41,779 bases of DNA from Acidobacteriota bacterium (GTDB lineage Bacteria; Acidobacteriota; Vicinamibacteria; Vicinamibacterales; UBA2999), in assembly GCA_013140775.1 (NCBI GenBank), contig JABFSA010000084.1:1-41779 (forward strand), written 5' to 3'. Below are positions 25,481 to 33,414 of this stretch, in pieces. The stretch's first letter is position 1. Each line of letters begins with the position of its first letter. The notes beneath the pieces are model-generated. The model saw only the letters and a list, made by a program, of their open reading frames with translations, was not told where the DNA came from and searched no databases. Position numbers and translations under genes: made by a program.

Positions 25481-27249
25481 GGCGCGCGCTTCCATCCGAG
25501 ACGCCGTTTCACCTGGGCCAGCATCGCGGCGCGACGCTTGGCGCGTCCGTGCTGTCGCTTCTCCTGCTCTCGCGCGACCTTTCGAGAACGCTTCTCCCGT
25601 TCGGAGGCCTCGAGGCGCTCCTCGCGCGCGCGCAACTGCGCCTGGCGGGCGGCCTCCGCCTGACGAACCTTCTCATCGTGCGCGGCCGTGCGTTCCGATT
25701 CACGGCGCTCACGCTCGGCATCACGCTCCCGGCGGTACTCGTCCTTCTGGCGCATGCGCCGCAATTCGAGAAACACCAGCGCTTCCGGATGATCTATCCC
25801 TGCCACGGCGTTGTGGGCCATCGACGCGACCGGGCGCAACAGAGATCTCAGCATCGTCAGCCCGGCAGAGTCCCGCACCGGCGCCGGAGCCGGCGATCGG
25901 CCAAGGTCAAGGACTGCATCGACAAACAATCCGGTGGCTTCGCGATCGAGGCCGAACGGGCGCGCGAACTCGGTCACGAATCTGGTGTTCAGGTCTTTCG
26001 GGACAGGTCCGGCCAACGACGCGCTCAGCTGGCGACAATGCTCGTCGAAACTGCGCGCCAGACGGAACACCCCGCCACCTACGGTCTTCAGGTAATGAAA
26101 GTGCAGCGTGCCTTCCTGTCGCTCGCTGAACTCTGGCAACACAATGGTGTGGACCGGCCGCCCGACGATGGCCGCTTCGATGAAGGCGCTCGTATTGAGA
26201 CCCACCATCGCGGAGCAGTAATAGAGCGATTCGAAGTAGTCCTCCTTCGAACGCTCGTCCACGGGCAATGACCCATACATCGTCACGTCGGGCAGATCCG
26301 TCAGATCGACGTCTTTCCATTCCTCGAGACGAGTGGGATGTGGCCGAACCAGGACGCCAGTCGACCGCAGCGCGGGATCGTCACTCGCCCGAATCTGCTC
26401 GATCCAGCGACGCACGAACTGCGCCTCGGATGGCGTCTGCGGATACAGCGCCGAGCAGGCATACAGGAGAAACGGCCGGTCCTGCGGAAGGCGCAGCAAC
26501 GAGCAGAACTGCTCGCGTGTCCTGGCCGGGACGCGGTTGAACCACTGGTCGTAGCACTGCGCTCCCGTAACGACCACGCGCTCCGCGGGGACCCGGTGAA
26601 GCTCAGTAGCTTCCTGCACCTGGGTCTGGTTCCATACGAGCACGCGATCGGGGAATTCACTGATGCGTCCCTTGCTCGACAAGTGGTCCCAGCTGCCAAT
26701 CGCAAGCGCGGTCCGCGATCCGTGTGCACGCGCACTCCGCAGAACGTCGATCTGCCGTGATCCCAGATCCAGCAAAGGTGTCACGACCACGACGTCTGCC
26801 TGGGAGTCACGCATCAACGCATCGAGCTCCTGCTGTCGTGGCAAGGCGCGTTCGACCGCGCGCAGAAGCGCGACAAGCCCACGCCGACCGGCCTCGACTC
26901 GAAACGGCAGCCAGCGCGTGATCCGCCTGAGCGTTGGAGGAACGTACTCGCCGACGCGCATCCGAAGGCGCGGAGCGTCGGCGTATCGCGGCTCGAAGTA
27001 CCGAAGGTAATCGAGCCAGATCCGAACCGCAGCGGCCAGCTCGCTCCACGTGTCGGGGTGGAAATCCTCCCACCGCCATCGAATACGAGGCAGGTCGCCG
27101 AGGAGCTTCTCAGGGTCAACGCCGGACCCGATCGTGTCGCGGCGATTGGCAAGAATCTCGATCTCGTGCCCCTGTGCCGCCAGCGTACGAAGCACGGATT
27201 CGTACATCCGCAGGGACCCGAGGTGCCGCATGGAGAACAGCAGTCGCAC
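25477..27249 (-). CDS. GT-B-like glycosyltransferase paralog with long charged tail
   Basis: 590 residues, GTG start, directly at the first conserved strand RLLFSMRHLGSLRMYE. Motifs are SWDHLSSKGRISEFPD, VWNQTQVQEATELHRVP (Gln-Val replaces the usual Lys), VVTGAQCYDQWF, RPHPTRLEEWKDVDL, GLNTSAFIEAAIVG and QEGTLHFHYLKTVGGG. The WNQTQVQEA segment departs from the consensus WN(D/E)xQKxEA and may mark a different donor or acceptor. A hydrophobic helix near 470-490 is followed by about 90 charged residues (RERDAERERRESERTAAHDE and following) that end in a basic helix. It starts 9 nt after the stop of the gene at 27259 and overlaps the next by GTGA, so it lies in a four-gene GT-B block. Confidence 0.82.
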   Translation of the reverse strand: MRLLFSMRHLGSLRMYESVLRTLAAQGHEIEILANRRDTIGSGVDPEKLLGDLPRIRWRWEDFHPDTWSELAAAVRIWLDYLRYFEPRYADAPRLRMRVGEYVPPTLRRITRWLPFRVEAGRRGLVALLRAVERALPRQQELDALMRDSQADVVVVTPLLDLGSRQIDVLRSARAHGSRTALAIGSWDHLSSKGRISEFPDRVLVWNQTQVQEATELHRVPAERVVVTGAQCYDQWFNRVPARTREQFCSLLRLPQDRPFLLYACSALYPQTPSEAQFVRRWIEQIRASDDPALRSTGVLVRPHPTRLEEWKDVDLTDLPDVTMYGSLPVDERSKEDYFESLYYCSAMVGLNTSAFIEAAIVGRPVHTIVLPEFSERQEGTLHFHYLKTVGGGVFRLARSFDEHCRQLSASLAGPVPKDLNTRFVTEFARPFGLDREATGLFVDAVLDLGRSPAPAPVRDSAGLTMLRSLLRPVASMAHNAVAGIDHPEALVFLELRRMRQKDEYRRERDAERERRESERTAAHDEKVRQAEAARQAQLRAREERLEASEREKRSRKVAREQEKRQHGRAKRRAAMLAQVKRRLGWKRAP

Positions 27250-27258
27250 TGTCTTTCC

Positions 27259-28974
27259 CTAAGGCGCATGGTCCGGCTCGCCCTTACGCCAGACGAGGAA
27301 TGCGTGGAGGCCGGTCTTTGCGCGATGCATCAGCCATCGTACAGGTCGAACCACCAGTTTGCTCACGATGAGTATTGCGACCCGTACGAGCAACCGCGGG
27401 AGACGCCGGAAGAAACGAACGGTATAGATCAGGCGCGACCAGAGCCAACGAAGCTGGAGCCGTGCCGGCCGAGTCCAGTGCAGGATCATCGCGCGGAGTT
27501 TTACCGGATCCATCGTGAGCACCGTGGTCACGACGGCGGCTGGCAGCAGCGCAATACGTAGCATCCGCGTCGTGAGCGACGCGGTCGCCGGAACAAGCGC
27601 GGGAGCCGCGCCGAAGCGTTCGACTTCGTCCACGACCCGCGGCGTCGCCGCGGCATCGAGACCATGCGGCCGGATGAAAGCCCGGACGAACTTCCGCGCA
27701 CCTTCACGCGCGGCTTCGCGATCGGCGAGCATCACTTCGAGTTGCGACAGGTGCATCGGGAGGTCCGAGGCCAGCTGCAGGAGTCCGCCTCCCTCCCGCT
27801 TCAGATGCTGGAAGTGCAGGGTGCCTTCCTGTGTATCGGCGAACTCCTCGACGACGACCGAGAATACCGGCCTGCCGATGATGCCCGACTCGATCATCGC
27901 GCTGGTATTGATGCCCACGACGCCTTCGCAGTGATAGATCGAATCGAAGTAGTCGGACCGTGCGACGCCACCAATCGGGTTCACACCCTTTCGCGGCCAC
28001 ACAGACACATCCTGGAACTCAGAGCCGAGGTCCACGCCCTCCCACTGTTTGGCGTTCTGAGGATGGGGGCGCACAAGAATGCCGATGGAACGAAGGGCAG
28101 GATCGGAACTCCCACGCACAGCGGCAATCCACCGACGGACGAAGCCAACCTCATAGGGAGCGATGAAGGGCGACGAGCACGTGTACAGCAGAAAGGGTCG
28201 CGCGGACGCCACACCGGCCTGCGCGCAGAACGCCTCGCGCGTGAGCGCGGGCTTCGTAGCAAACCAGTGGTCGTACGCCTGTGCGCCTGTCACGCACACC
28301 TGGTCCGGAGCCACGGCATGCAGATCGATCGCTTCCTGCTTCTGGGCCTCGTTCCACACGAGCACGCGATCGGGAATCTCGTGAATCAAGCCCTTGGTCG
28401 TCAGGTGATCCCAGCTGCCGACCCCAAGGACGCTCTTGATGCCCAACTGGCGCGCGCAGCGGACGTGATCCACCTGATGCGACCGGAAGTACAACAGCGG
28501 CGTCAGCAGGAGCACGTCTGGGTTGATCCGTCGAAACACGTCGGCGACTTCATCCGGTGGAGGCATGGCGCGCTCCATGCCTCGAAACACGGTCTTCAAC
28601 ACCGCCAGACCCGCCCGGGAACCCACGAGCGGAAGACGCGCCGCGACCAGCGCAAAACGTGGCGTCTGCTCCGCGGCACGGGCACGGAGCTTCGGCGAAT
28701 GATCCCACCTCGGGTCGAGGTATCGCCAGTAGTCGAGCGCCGCGCGCACGCCGGTCGCAAGCGAGTACCACAAACGATGACGTGTAGAAGGCAGGAGCTC
28801 GAACGTGATCGAGGGGTGCTCGGCGGTCAGGATGTCGGCCATCTTCTGACCGTCGATGGCATCCCGCCGCTCGGCGAGCAGGTGCAGCGTGTGACCCCTC
28901 TCCGCAAGGAGACGGATCGTCGATTGAAAGTTGCGCAGAAACCCGAAGTGGGTGGCTGAGAACAGAATCTTCAA
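27259..28974 (-). CDS. GT-B-like glycosyltransferase paralog with hydrophobic-basic tail
   Basis: 571 residues. The first strand KILFSATHFGFLRNFQS begins right after a TTG at 28974, and no better start lies nearby, so TTG is taken as the start. The protein has SWDHLTTKGLIHEIPD, VWNEAQKQEAIDLHAV, VCVTGAQAYDHWF, RPHPQNAKQWEGVDL and GINTSAMIESGIIGR, placing it between the two motif subgroups. The tail from about 465 alternates hydrophobic and basic stretches (LLPAAVVTTVLTM, then LVRVAILIVSKLVV), which suggests monotopic membrane insertion rather than a coiled coil. It is the first gene of the minus-strand block 28974-20791 and is transcribed away from another paralog that also starts with TTG, 84 nt distant. 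Confidence 0.8.
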   Translation of the reverse strand: MKILFSATHFGFLRNFQSTIRLLAERGHTLHLLAERRDAIDGQKMADILTAEHPSITFELLPSTRHRLWYSLATGVRAALDYWRYLDPRWDHSPKLRARAAEQTPRFALVAARLPLVGSRAGLAVLKTVFRGMERAMPPPDEVADVFRRINPDVLLLTPLLYFRSHQVDHVRCARQLGIKSVLGVGSWDHLTTKGLIHEIPDRVLVWNEAQKQEAIDLHAVAPDQVCVTGAQAYDHWFATKPALTREAFCAQAGVASARPFLLYTCSSPFIAPYEVGFVRRWIAAVRGSSDPALRSIGILVRPHPQNAKQWEGVDLGSEFQDVSVWPRKGVNPIGGVARSDYFDSIYHCEGVVGINTSAMIESGIIGRPVFSVVVEEFADTQEGTLHFQHLKREGGGLLQLASDLPMHLSQLEVMLADREAAREGARKFVRAFIRPHGLDAAATPRVVDEVERFGAAPALVPATASLTTRMLRIALLPAAVVTTVLTMDPVKLRAMILHWTRPARLQLRWLWSRLIYTVRFFRRLPRLLVRVAILIVSKLVVRPVRWLMHRAKTGLHAFLVWRKGEPDHAP

Positions 28975-29058
28975 GGGCTTCAGGCGATATTAACAGGCTC
29001 GCCCTGTGTGAAGGCCTGCACCACGCGTTTTTCCACTCGTGGATAATATGGGATTTCC
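28975..29058. promoter_or_regulatory. Divergent promoter region between two GT-B paralogs
   Basis: 84 nt separate the two TTG starts. AT-rich patches stand at both ends: GATATTAA (28985-28992), which on the minus strand reads TTAATATC about 15 nt from its start, and GATAATATG (29042-29050) on the plus strand about 10 nt before its start. Both could be -10 elements, but neither has a convincing -35. No Shine-Dalgarno sequence is obvious before either TTG. Confidence 0.45.
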
Positions 29059-30624
29059 TTGCGCATCCTCCTTTCGGTCAGGAACCCGTCATACGTCCGC
29101 TACTACGATTCGGTACTGCGGATGCTGGCGGCGCGCGGCCACGAGATAGAAGTCGTCTCGGAACACGCCGGAGATGCATGGCCGCCGTCCGTGCTCGCGC
29201 TGGCGACCGATTGTCCGGGCCTCCACTTGTCGCACGCCCCTTCGCTCCGCGGCAATCCGTGGTGGGAGCTCGCGACGCGTCTAAGACAGGCGCGCTTCTA
29301 CCTGCGGTTTCTGGATCCTGAGTATCGCGGGATGCCGGGACTCCTCGAGCGTGCGAGGGAACGTGCCCCCATTCCTGCTATCCGCATCGCCGAGTTTCCC
29401 GGCGTCGGCCGTGGAGGCCGCGCGCTGCTGGCCCGTGTGCTCGATGCGCTCGACCAGTGCACTCGCACGGCGGAGAGCTTCCACGAGTACCTCCGGGAAC
29501 GACGGCCTGACGTCATCGTGCTGTCGCCGCTCGTCATTCTCAAGACCACGCAGCTGGAGCAGGCACGTGCGGCGATCGAACTCGGCATTCGTAACGTCTT
29601 TGCCGTTGCGAGCTGGGACCATCTCTCAAGTAAAGGCGAGCTCACGTTCGAACCCCAGCGGGCGATCGTCTGGAACGAGGTCCAGAAGCGCGAGATGGTG
29701 GACCTGCACGGCATCGATCCAGCCACGGTCGCCGTGACGGGATCGCAGGTGTTCGACGACTGGTTCAACCGTCACCCGTCGAGTGCTCGTGAAGCGTTCT
29801 GCCTGAAGGTGGGCTTGCCGGCAGACCGCCCGATCGTGCTGTATGCCTGCTCCGCCCTTCTCGAGGGGAGCCCGCCTGAATCGGACTTCGTGCTCAGGTG
29901 GGTCAGGCATCTCCGCCACAGCACGCACCCGGTGCTGCGGGACTGCGCCATTCTCATCCGGCCCCATTTCAAACGAGGCGACGAATGGCAGGCCGTCGAT
30001 TTCAGCGGACTCGGCGAGGTGGCCTGCTGGCCTCGCGCGGGCGACGTGCCCGTGGACGCGCGGTCGAAAACTGACTACTTCGACTCTCTCTTTCACGCGA
30101 CGGCCGTGGTCGGCCTCAACACAAGCGCGATGATCGAGGCGGCCATCGTCGGCAAACCGGTCCACACGGTGCTCCTGCCAGAGTTTCGTGACAGCCAGGA
30201 AGGCACGGTGCACTTCCACTACCTGTTGAACGGCCCGAACGCCGTCCTGCGTGCGAGTCGATCCCTCGAGGATCATGAGCGCCAGCTGGCGGATGTCCTC
30301 GAAGGACGCGACACCGACGCCGACCGCAGCGCGAGGTTCGTACGGCACTTCGTCAGGCCAGGAGCGCCAGACGTCTCGGCCACAGTCCGATTCGTCGAAA
30401 CGCTGGAAACGCTGGGCGCCAGCCCTGCTCCCCTGCCCCGCCCGGCACCTGCCTGGACGCGCGCCGGTCGCCCGTTTCTTCAACCGTTCGCCCGCGCGGC
30501 CGCCGAACGGATTCGCCGAATCAGCGAGGAAAGACGCCGGAAGAAGGAAGTGATCCTCGCCGAGCACCGAAAGAAGCGTCGGGAGGAGCGGGACCTCGCC
30601 CGCCAGACTCAGGAGACACCCTAG
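29059..30624 (+). CDS. GT-B-like glycosyltransferase paralog, plus strand
   Basis: 521 residues beginning with a TTG at the first conserved strand (RILLSVRNPSYVRYYDS). It has SWDHLSSKGELTFEPQ, VWNEVQKREMVDLHGID, VAVTGSQVFDDWF, GLNTSAMIEAAIVGK and QEGTVHFHYLLN. The otherwise constant RPHP is RPHF (LIRPHFKRGDEW), a notable change next to a presumed phosphate-binding site. The tail is about 45 residues, Arg/Glu/Lys-rich (RIRRISEERRRKKE and following). It is the only one of the ten paralogs on the plus strand and heads the transcript that continues 45 nt later into the adenylation-carrier gene, so it may handle a glycan that becomes acylated. Confidence 0.82.
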   Translation: MRILLSVRNPSYVRYYDSVLRMLAARGHEIEVVSEHAGDAWPPSVLALATDCPGLHLSHAPSLRGNPWWELATRLRQARFYLRFLDPEYRGMPGLLERARERAPIPAIRIAEFPGVGRGGRALLARVLDALDQCTRTAESFHEYLRERRPDVIVLSPLVILKTTQLEQARAAIELGIRNVFAVASWDHLSSKGELTFEPQRAIVWNEVQKREMVDLHGIDPATVAVTGSQVFDDWFNRHPSSAREAFCLKVGLPADRPIVLYACSALLEGSPPESDFVLRWVRHLRHSTHPVLRDCAILIRPHFKRGDEWQAVDFSGLGEVACWPRAGDVPVDARSKTDYFDSLFHATAVVGLNTSAMIEAAIVGKPVHTVLLPEFRDSQEGTVHFHYLLNGPNAVLRASRSLEDHERQLADVLEGRDTDADRSARFVRHFVRPGAPDVSATVRFVETLETLGASPAPLPRPAPAWTRAGRPFLQPFARAAAERIRRISEERRRKKEVILAEHRKKRREERDLARQTQETP

Positions 30625-30669
30625 CCCAGCTTGGTTCGATCAAAACCTCGGTGATAGCCTTGCGCGGGG
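30625..30669 (+). promoter_or_regulatory. Short gap with a possible promoter for the adenylation gene
   Basis: TTGGTT (30631-30636) and TAGCCT (30655-30660, preceded by TGA, an extended -10 pattern) are spaced 18 nt apart. A start near 30667 would give an almost leaderless message; the GGGG stretch touches the ATG at 30670. The match is weak, and read-through from the GT-B gene is equally plausible. Confidence 0.25.
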
Positions 30670-32475
30670 ATGTCCACGTTTCCTGAATCAGCAATCGAGC
30701 ACGCAGTACCCCGCCGTTTCGAAGCGATAGCGCGCGCACACAGCCCGCTTCTGGCTATCCAGGACACCTCGAAGGCACTGACGTACGCGGAACTCTTGTC
30801 GCTCTCGGAGCGAGTCGCCCTCGCGATAACGCATGCGACGGCTGGTCGCGCCGGTGCTGTGGCGATCCTCCTTGATCCAGAGGTTTCATACCCGGCAGCG
30901 ATGCTGGGAGCGCTTGCAGCCGGCCGGCTGTACGTGCCGCTCGACGCTGATGTGCCCACCGCACGTAATCAAGCGATCGTCGCGGCCGCGGGTGTCTGCG
31001 CCATTCTGTCGAAGGGACATCTTCTCGATACAGCTCGTGGTGTGGCACCCCCACAGACAGCGATCATCGACATCGACGGTGACCGCGGTTTCGACACGGG
31101 CCCTGCACCACGCCGGAGCGAGGCTGGCGATCCCGCGTGTGTTCTCTATACGTCGGGCTCGACGGGAACGCCCAAGGGCGTCGTGCTCTCGCACACCAAC
31201 ATCCTGAAGAAGGCTCAGCAATACACGCACACAGCGCGAATCACGCCCGCGGACCGGTTGCTCGTGGCGCGTGCGATGAGCACGGCGGGTTCCGTCCGTT
31301 CGATTTATGGCGCGCTCTTAAACGGGGCCTCACTGCACATCCTTCCGCCGCGTCAGCTTGGCGCAGCCGGTCTTGCGCACGCACTGCGCGCGCATCGGGT
31401 GACGGTCTATCACTCGGCGCCCACGCTGCTGCGCCGCATCCACGATGCGCTTCCCTCCGACGAACGGCTCGACGCGGTCCGCATCGCCTCACTCGGCGGC
31501 GAAGCCGTGGAGTGGGACGATTTCGATATCTGCCGTCTCAGGTTCTCGCCGGACGTGGGCGTCTATACCGGCCTCAACAGCACGGAGAGCGGCGGAGGCT
31601 ACTGTCAATGGTTCATTGACGACGCGCTTCGACACTCCACGCGGCGCCCACCGGTCGGTCGTCCGCTACCCGACAGACGCGTCACGCTCGTGGATGACGA
31701 GGGCAGGGTGGTCGGTGACGGTGAAGTCGGCGAAATCGTCGTGGCAAGCCGTCACGTGGCTCTCGGCTACTGGCGAGGCTCCGACTGCACAGTCGAAGCC
31801 TTCCCGTCCGATCCTGAGGATCCCAACGGACGGATATTGAAGACGGGCGACCTCGCCATCAGGCGCAGTGATGGCCTGATCGAGTTTGCCGGACGCAAAG
31901 ACCACCTGGTGAAACTGCACGGGCAGCGCATCAACTGTTCCGAAATCGAAACAGCGCTCAACGGCATGCGCGAAGTCAACGCCGCGGCTGTCATCGTGAG
32001 ACGCGATGCAACCGGCGCTGCGCGAGCGCTGGTCGGCTACGTGGTGCGGGAGCCGGCCTTCAGCGCGACACTCGACTGGCAGATCCAGGCGACGCTTGCA
32101 CAAACGTTGCCCCGGCATATGGTGCCCAGCCGGATCCTCTTTCTCAATGAACTGCCTCGCCTGCCGAGCCTGAAGATCGACCGGGCGCGTCTCGCCGAGA
32201 TGGATGCCACGCAGCCGATTGATCTGCCCTCACGCGCAGATGATCCCCTTCTAGACGAAGTCGCCGGGATCTTCGAGGCCGTGCTCGATACCACCGGGGC
32301 GTCGGCCGATGACAACATGACATCGCTTGGCGGTGATTCCCTCCAGGCCACGACCCTCGTCGCTGCGATCGAAGGGCGCTTCGACGTCGTCATTCCGGAG
32401 GATCTGCTCGCTGAGGATCCCACAATCAGGCTGATGGCCGACTGGCTGCGTTCCGCGGAGAGAGCGCAGGCATGA
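30670..32475 (+). CDS. NRPS-like adenylation domain plus peptidyl carrier domain
   Basis: 601 residues. The adenylation core motifs are all visible: YTSGSTGTPKG (160-170), the tail of A5 as GLNSTESGGG, KTGDLA, GRKDHLVKLHGQRIN and the A10 lysine in PSLKIDR. After a short linker comes a carrier domain with LGGDSLQ, where Ser557 would carry phosphopantetheine. So the protein activates an acyl or amino acid with ATP and loads it on its own carrier arm; there is no condensation, thioesterase or reductase domain. The substrate cannot be read from the motif positions with confidence. Its stop overlaps the ATG of the hydrolase gene (ATGA). Similar stand-alone A-T proteins feed D-alanylation-type or amide-forming transfer to surface polymers; that role here is an inference. 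Confidence 0.88.
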   Translation: MSTFPESAIEHAVPRRFEAIARAHSPLLAIQDTSKALTYAELLSLSERVALAITHATAGRAGAVAILLDPEVSYPAAMLGALAAGRLYVPLDADVPTARNQAIVAAAGVCAILSKGHLLDTARGVAPPQTAIIDIDGDRGFDTGPAPRRSEAGDPACVLYTSGSTGTPKGVVLSHTNILKKAQQYTHTARITPADRLLVARAMSTAGSVRSIYGALLNGASLHILPPRQLGAAGLAHALRAHRVTVYHSAPTLLRRIHDALPSDERLDAVRIASLGGEAVEWDDFDICRLRFSPDVGVYTGLNSTESGGGYCQWFIDDALRHSTRRPPVGRPLPDRRVTLVDDEGRVVGDGEVGEIVVASRHVALGYWRGSDCTVEAFPSDPEDPNGRILKTGDLAIRRSDGLIEFAGRKDHLVKLHGQRINCSEIETALNGMREVNAAAVIVRRDATGAARALVGYVVREPAFSATLDWQIQATLAQTLPRHMVPSRILFLNELPRLPSLKIDRARLAEMDATQPIDLPSRADDPLLDEVAGIFEAVLDTTGASADDNMTSLGGDSLQATTLVAAIEGRFDVVIPEDLLAEDPTIRLMADWLRSAERAQA

Positions 32476-33410
32476 AGACCATCGACAGTTGCACGCCAGA
32501 GGAACTCTTTGCCGAGCTGAACGTGGCACGTGCCGCAGGTCCACCGACGGACACCGAGCGGAAGCGAGCGGGAACGTGGGCAAAGGCGATCGACACCCTG
32601 TTCGCCGCCGGCCGGTTCGAGGAGACGGAGCACGCGTCCAGGCTGCTGCTTCAAGTCGATCCTGATTTGGCGTTTGCGCGCTCCATGTGCGGCATCTTCG
32701 ATCATCTCCCGCCAGCCGACGGGTCGCAGACGCCGTTCGCAGATGACCAGACGCGGGACGTTCAGGTTGTCGCGAGGCGCGACACCGATGTGGTGGCCCT
32801 GCTCTTCTGCGGGCGATCCCACAGGCTGGGCCTGCCGCTGGACGCCATGCATCGCTGGCTTGGCCGGCTGCCCGCGAGCCTGATCTATCTTCGCGACTTC
32901 AGGAAGAAATACTTTCTCGGGGGCATCAACTCGCTGGGGCCCACCCTCGACGCCACTCTCACGGAGTTGCGCCGCACCATCGATCAGCTCGGCGCCCGCC
33001 GCATCGTCTGCTATGGAAACTCCTCAGGGGTATTTCCTTCGCTCTACTACGGGCATGCGCTTGGCGCCGACACAATCGCGTGTCTTGCCGGCAAGACCAA
33101 TCGAACGCCCGCATTCAACGCCTTCACGCGCGATGAGGCCAGAGCCGTGGAACTGGCGAAGCGGTTCCCCGAGGCAACGCTCGATACGAAGCTGCTGTTC
33201 GAGACGATGCCGAAGCCCCCGCGGATCCTCATGGTCTATGGTGAGCACAACTGGAGTGACCGGCGACAGGCCGAACACCTGGGCACATTGCCCTCGGTGA
33301 CACTCTGGCCTCTTCCGGATTGTGCGGAGCACGGCGCCATCAAGGAGATCATCAACCGCGGCGAGTATCCGCGAGTCCTCGAGTGGCTGCTTCACCCGAG
33401 CGAGGACTGA
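32472..33410 (+). CDS. Alpha/beta-hydrolase-like protein with helical N-terminal domain
   Basis: 312 residues. About 1-75 is helical and resembles one or two TPR-like hairpins (WAKAIDTLFAAGRFEETEHA). The rest has an alpha/beta-hydrolase look: VVALLFCGRSH, a nucleophile elbow CYGNSSG with Ser184 in GxSxG, LMVYGEHNWSDR (acid region) and EHGAIKEI (possible catalytic His). The gene is translationally coupled to the adenylation-carrier gene, so it is likely the thioesterase or acyltransferase that takes the acyl group from that carrier. Free hydrolase activity is the alternative. It converges with the GT-C-like gene, only 4 nt away. Confidence 0.72.
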   Translation: MKTIDSCTPEELFAELNVARAAGPPTDTERKRAGTWAKAIDTLFAAGRFEETEHASRLLLQVDPDLAFARSMCGIFDHLPPADGSQTPFADDQTRDVQVVARRDTDVVALLFCGRSHRLGLPLDAMHRWLGRLPASLIYLRDFRKKYFLGGINSLGPTLDATLTELRRTIDQLGARRIVCYGNSSGVFPSLYYGHALGADTIACLAGKTNRTPAFNAFTRDEARAVELAKRFPEATLDTKLLFETMPKPPRILMVYGEHNWSDRRQAEHLGTLPSVTLWPLPDCAEHGAIKEIINRGEYPRVLEWLLHPSED

Positions 33411-33414
33411 AACG

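Noticed and set aside
27664..28959. Long open frame on the plus strand (431 codons)
   Set aside because: It is the antisense of the GT-B paralog at 27259-28974, which carries the conserved motifs; long antisense frames are common in GC-rich genes.
29626..30567. Open frame on the minus strand (313 codons)
   Set aside because: Antisense of the plus-strand GT-B paralog with conserved core.
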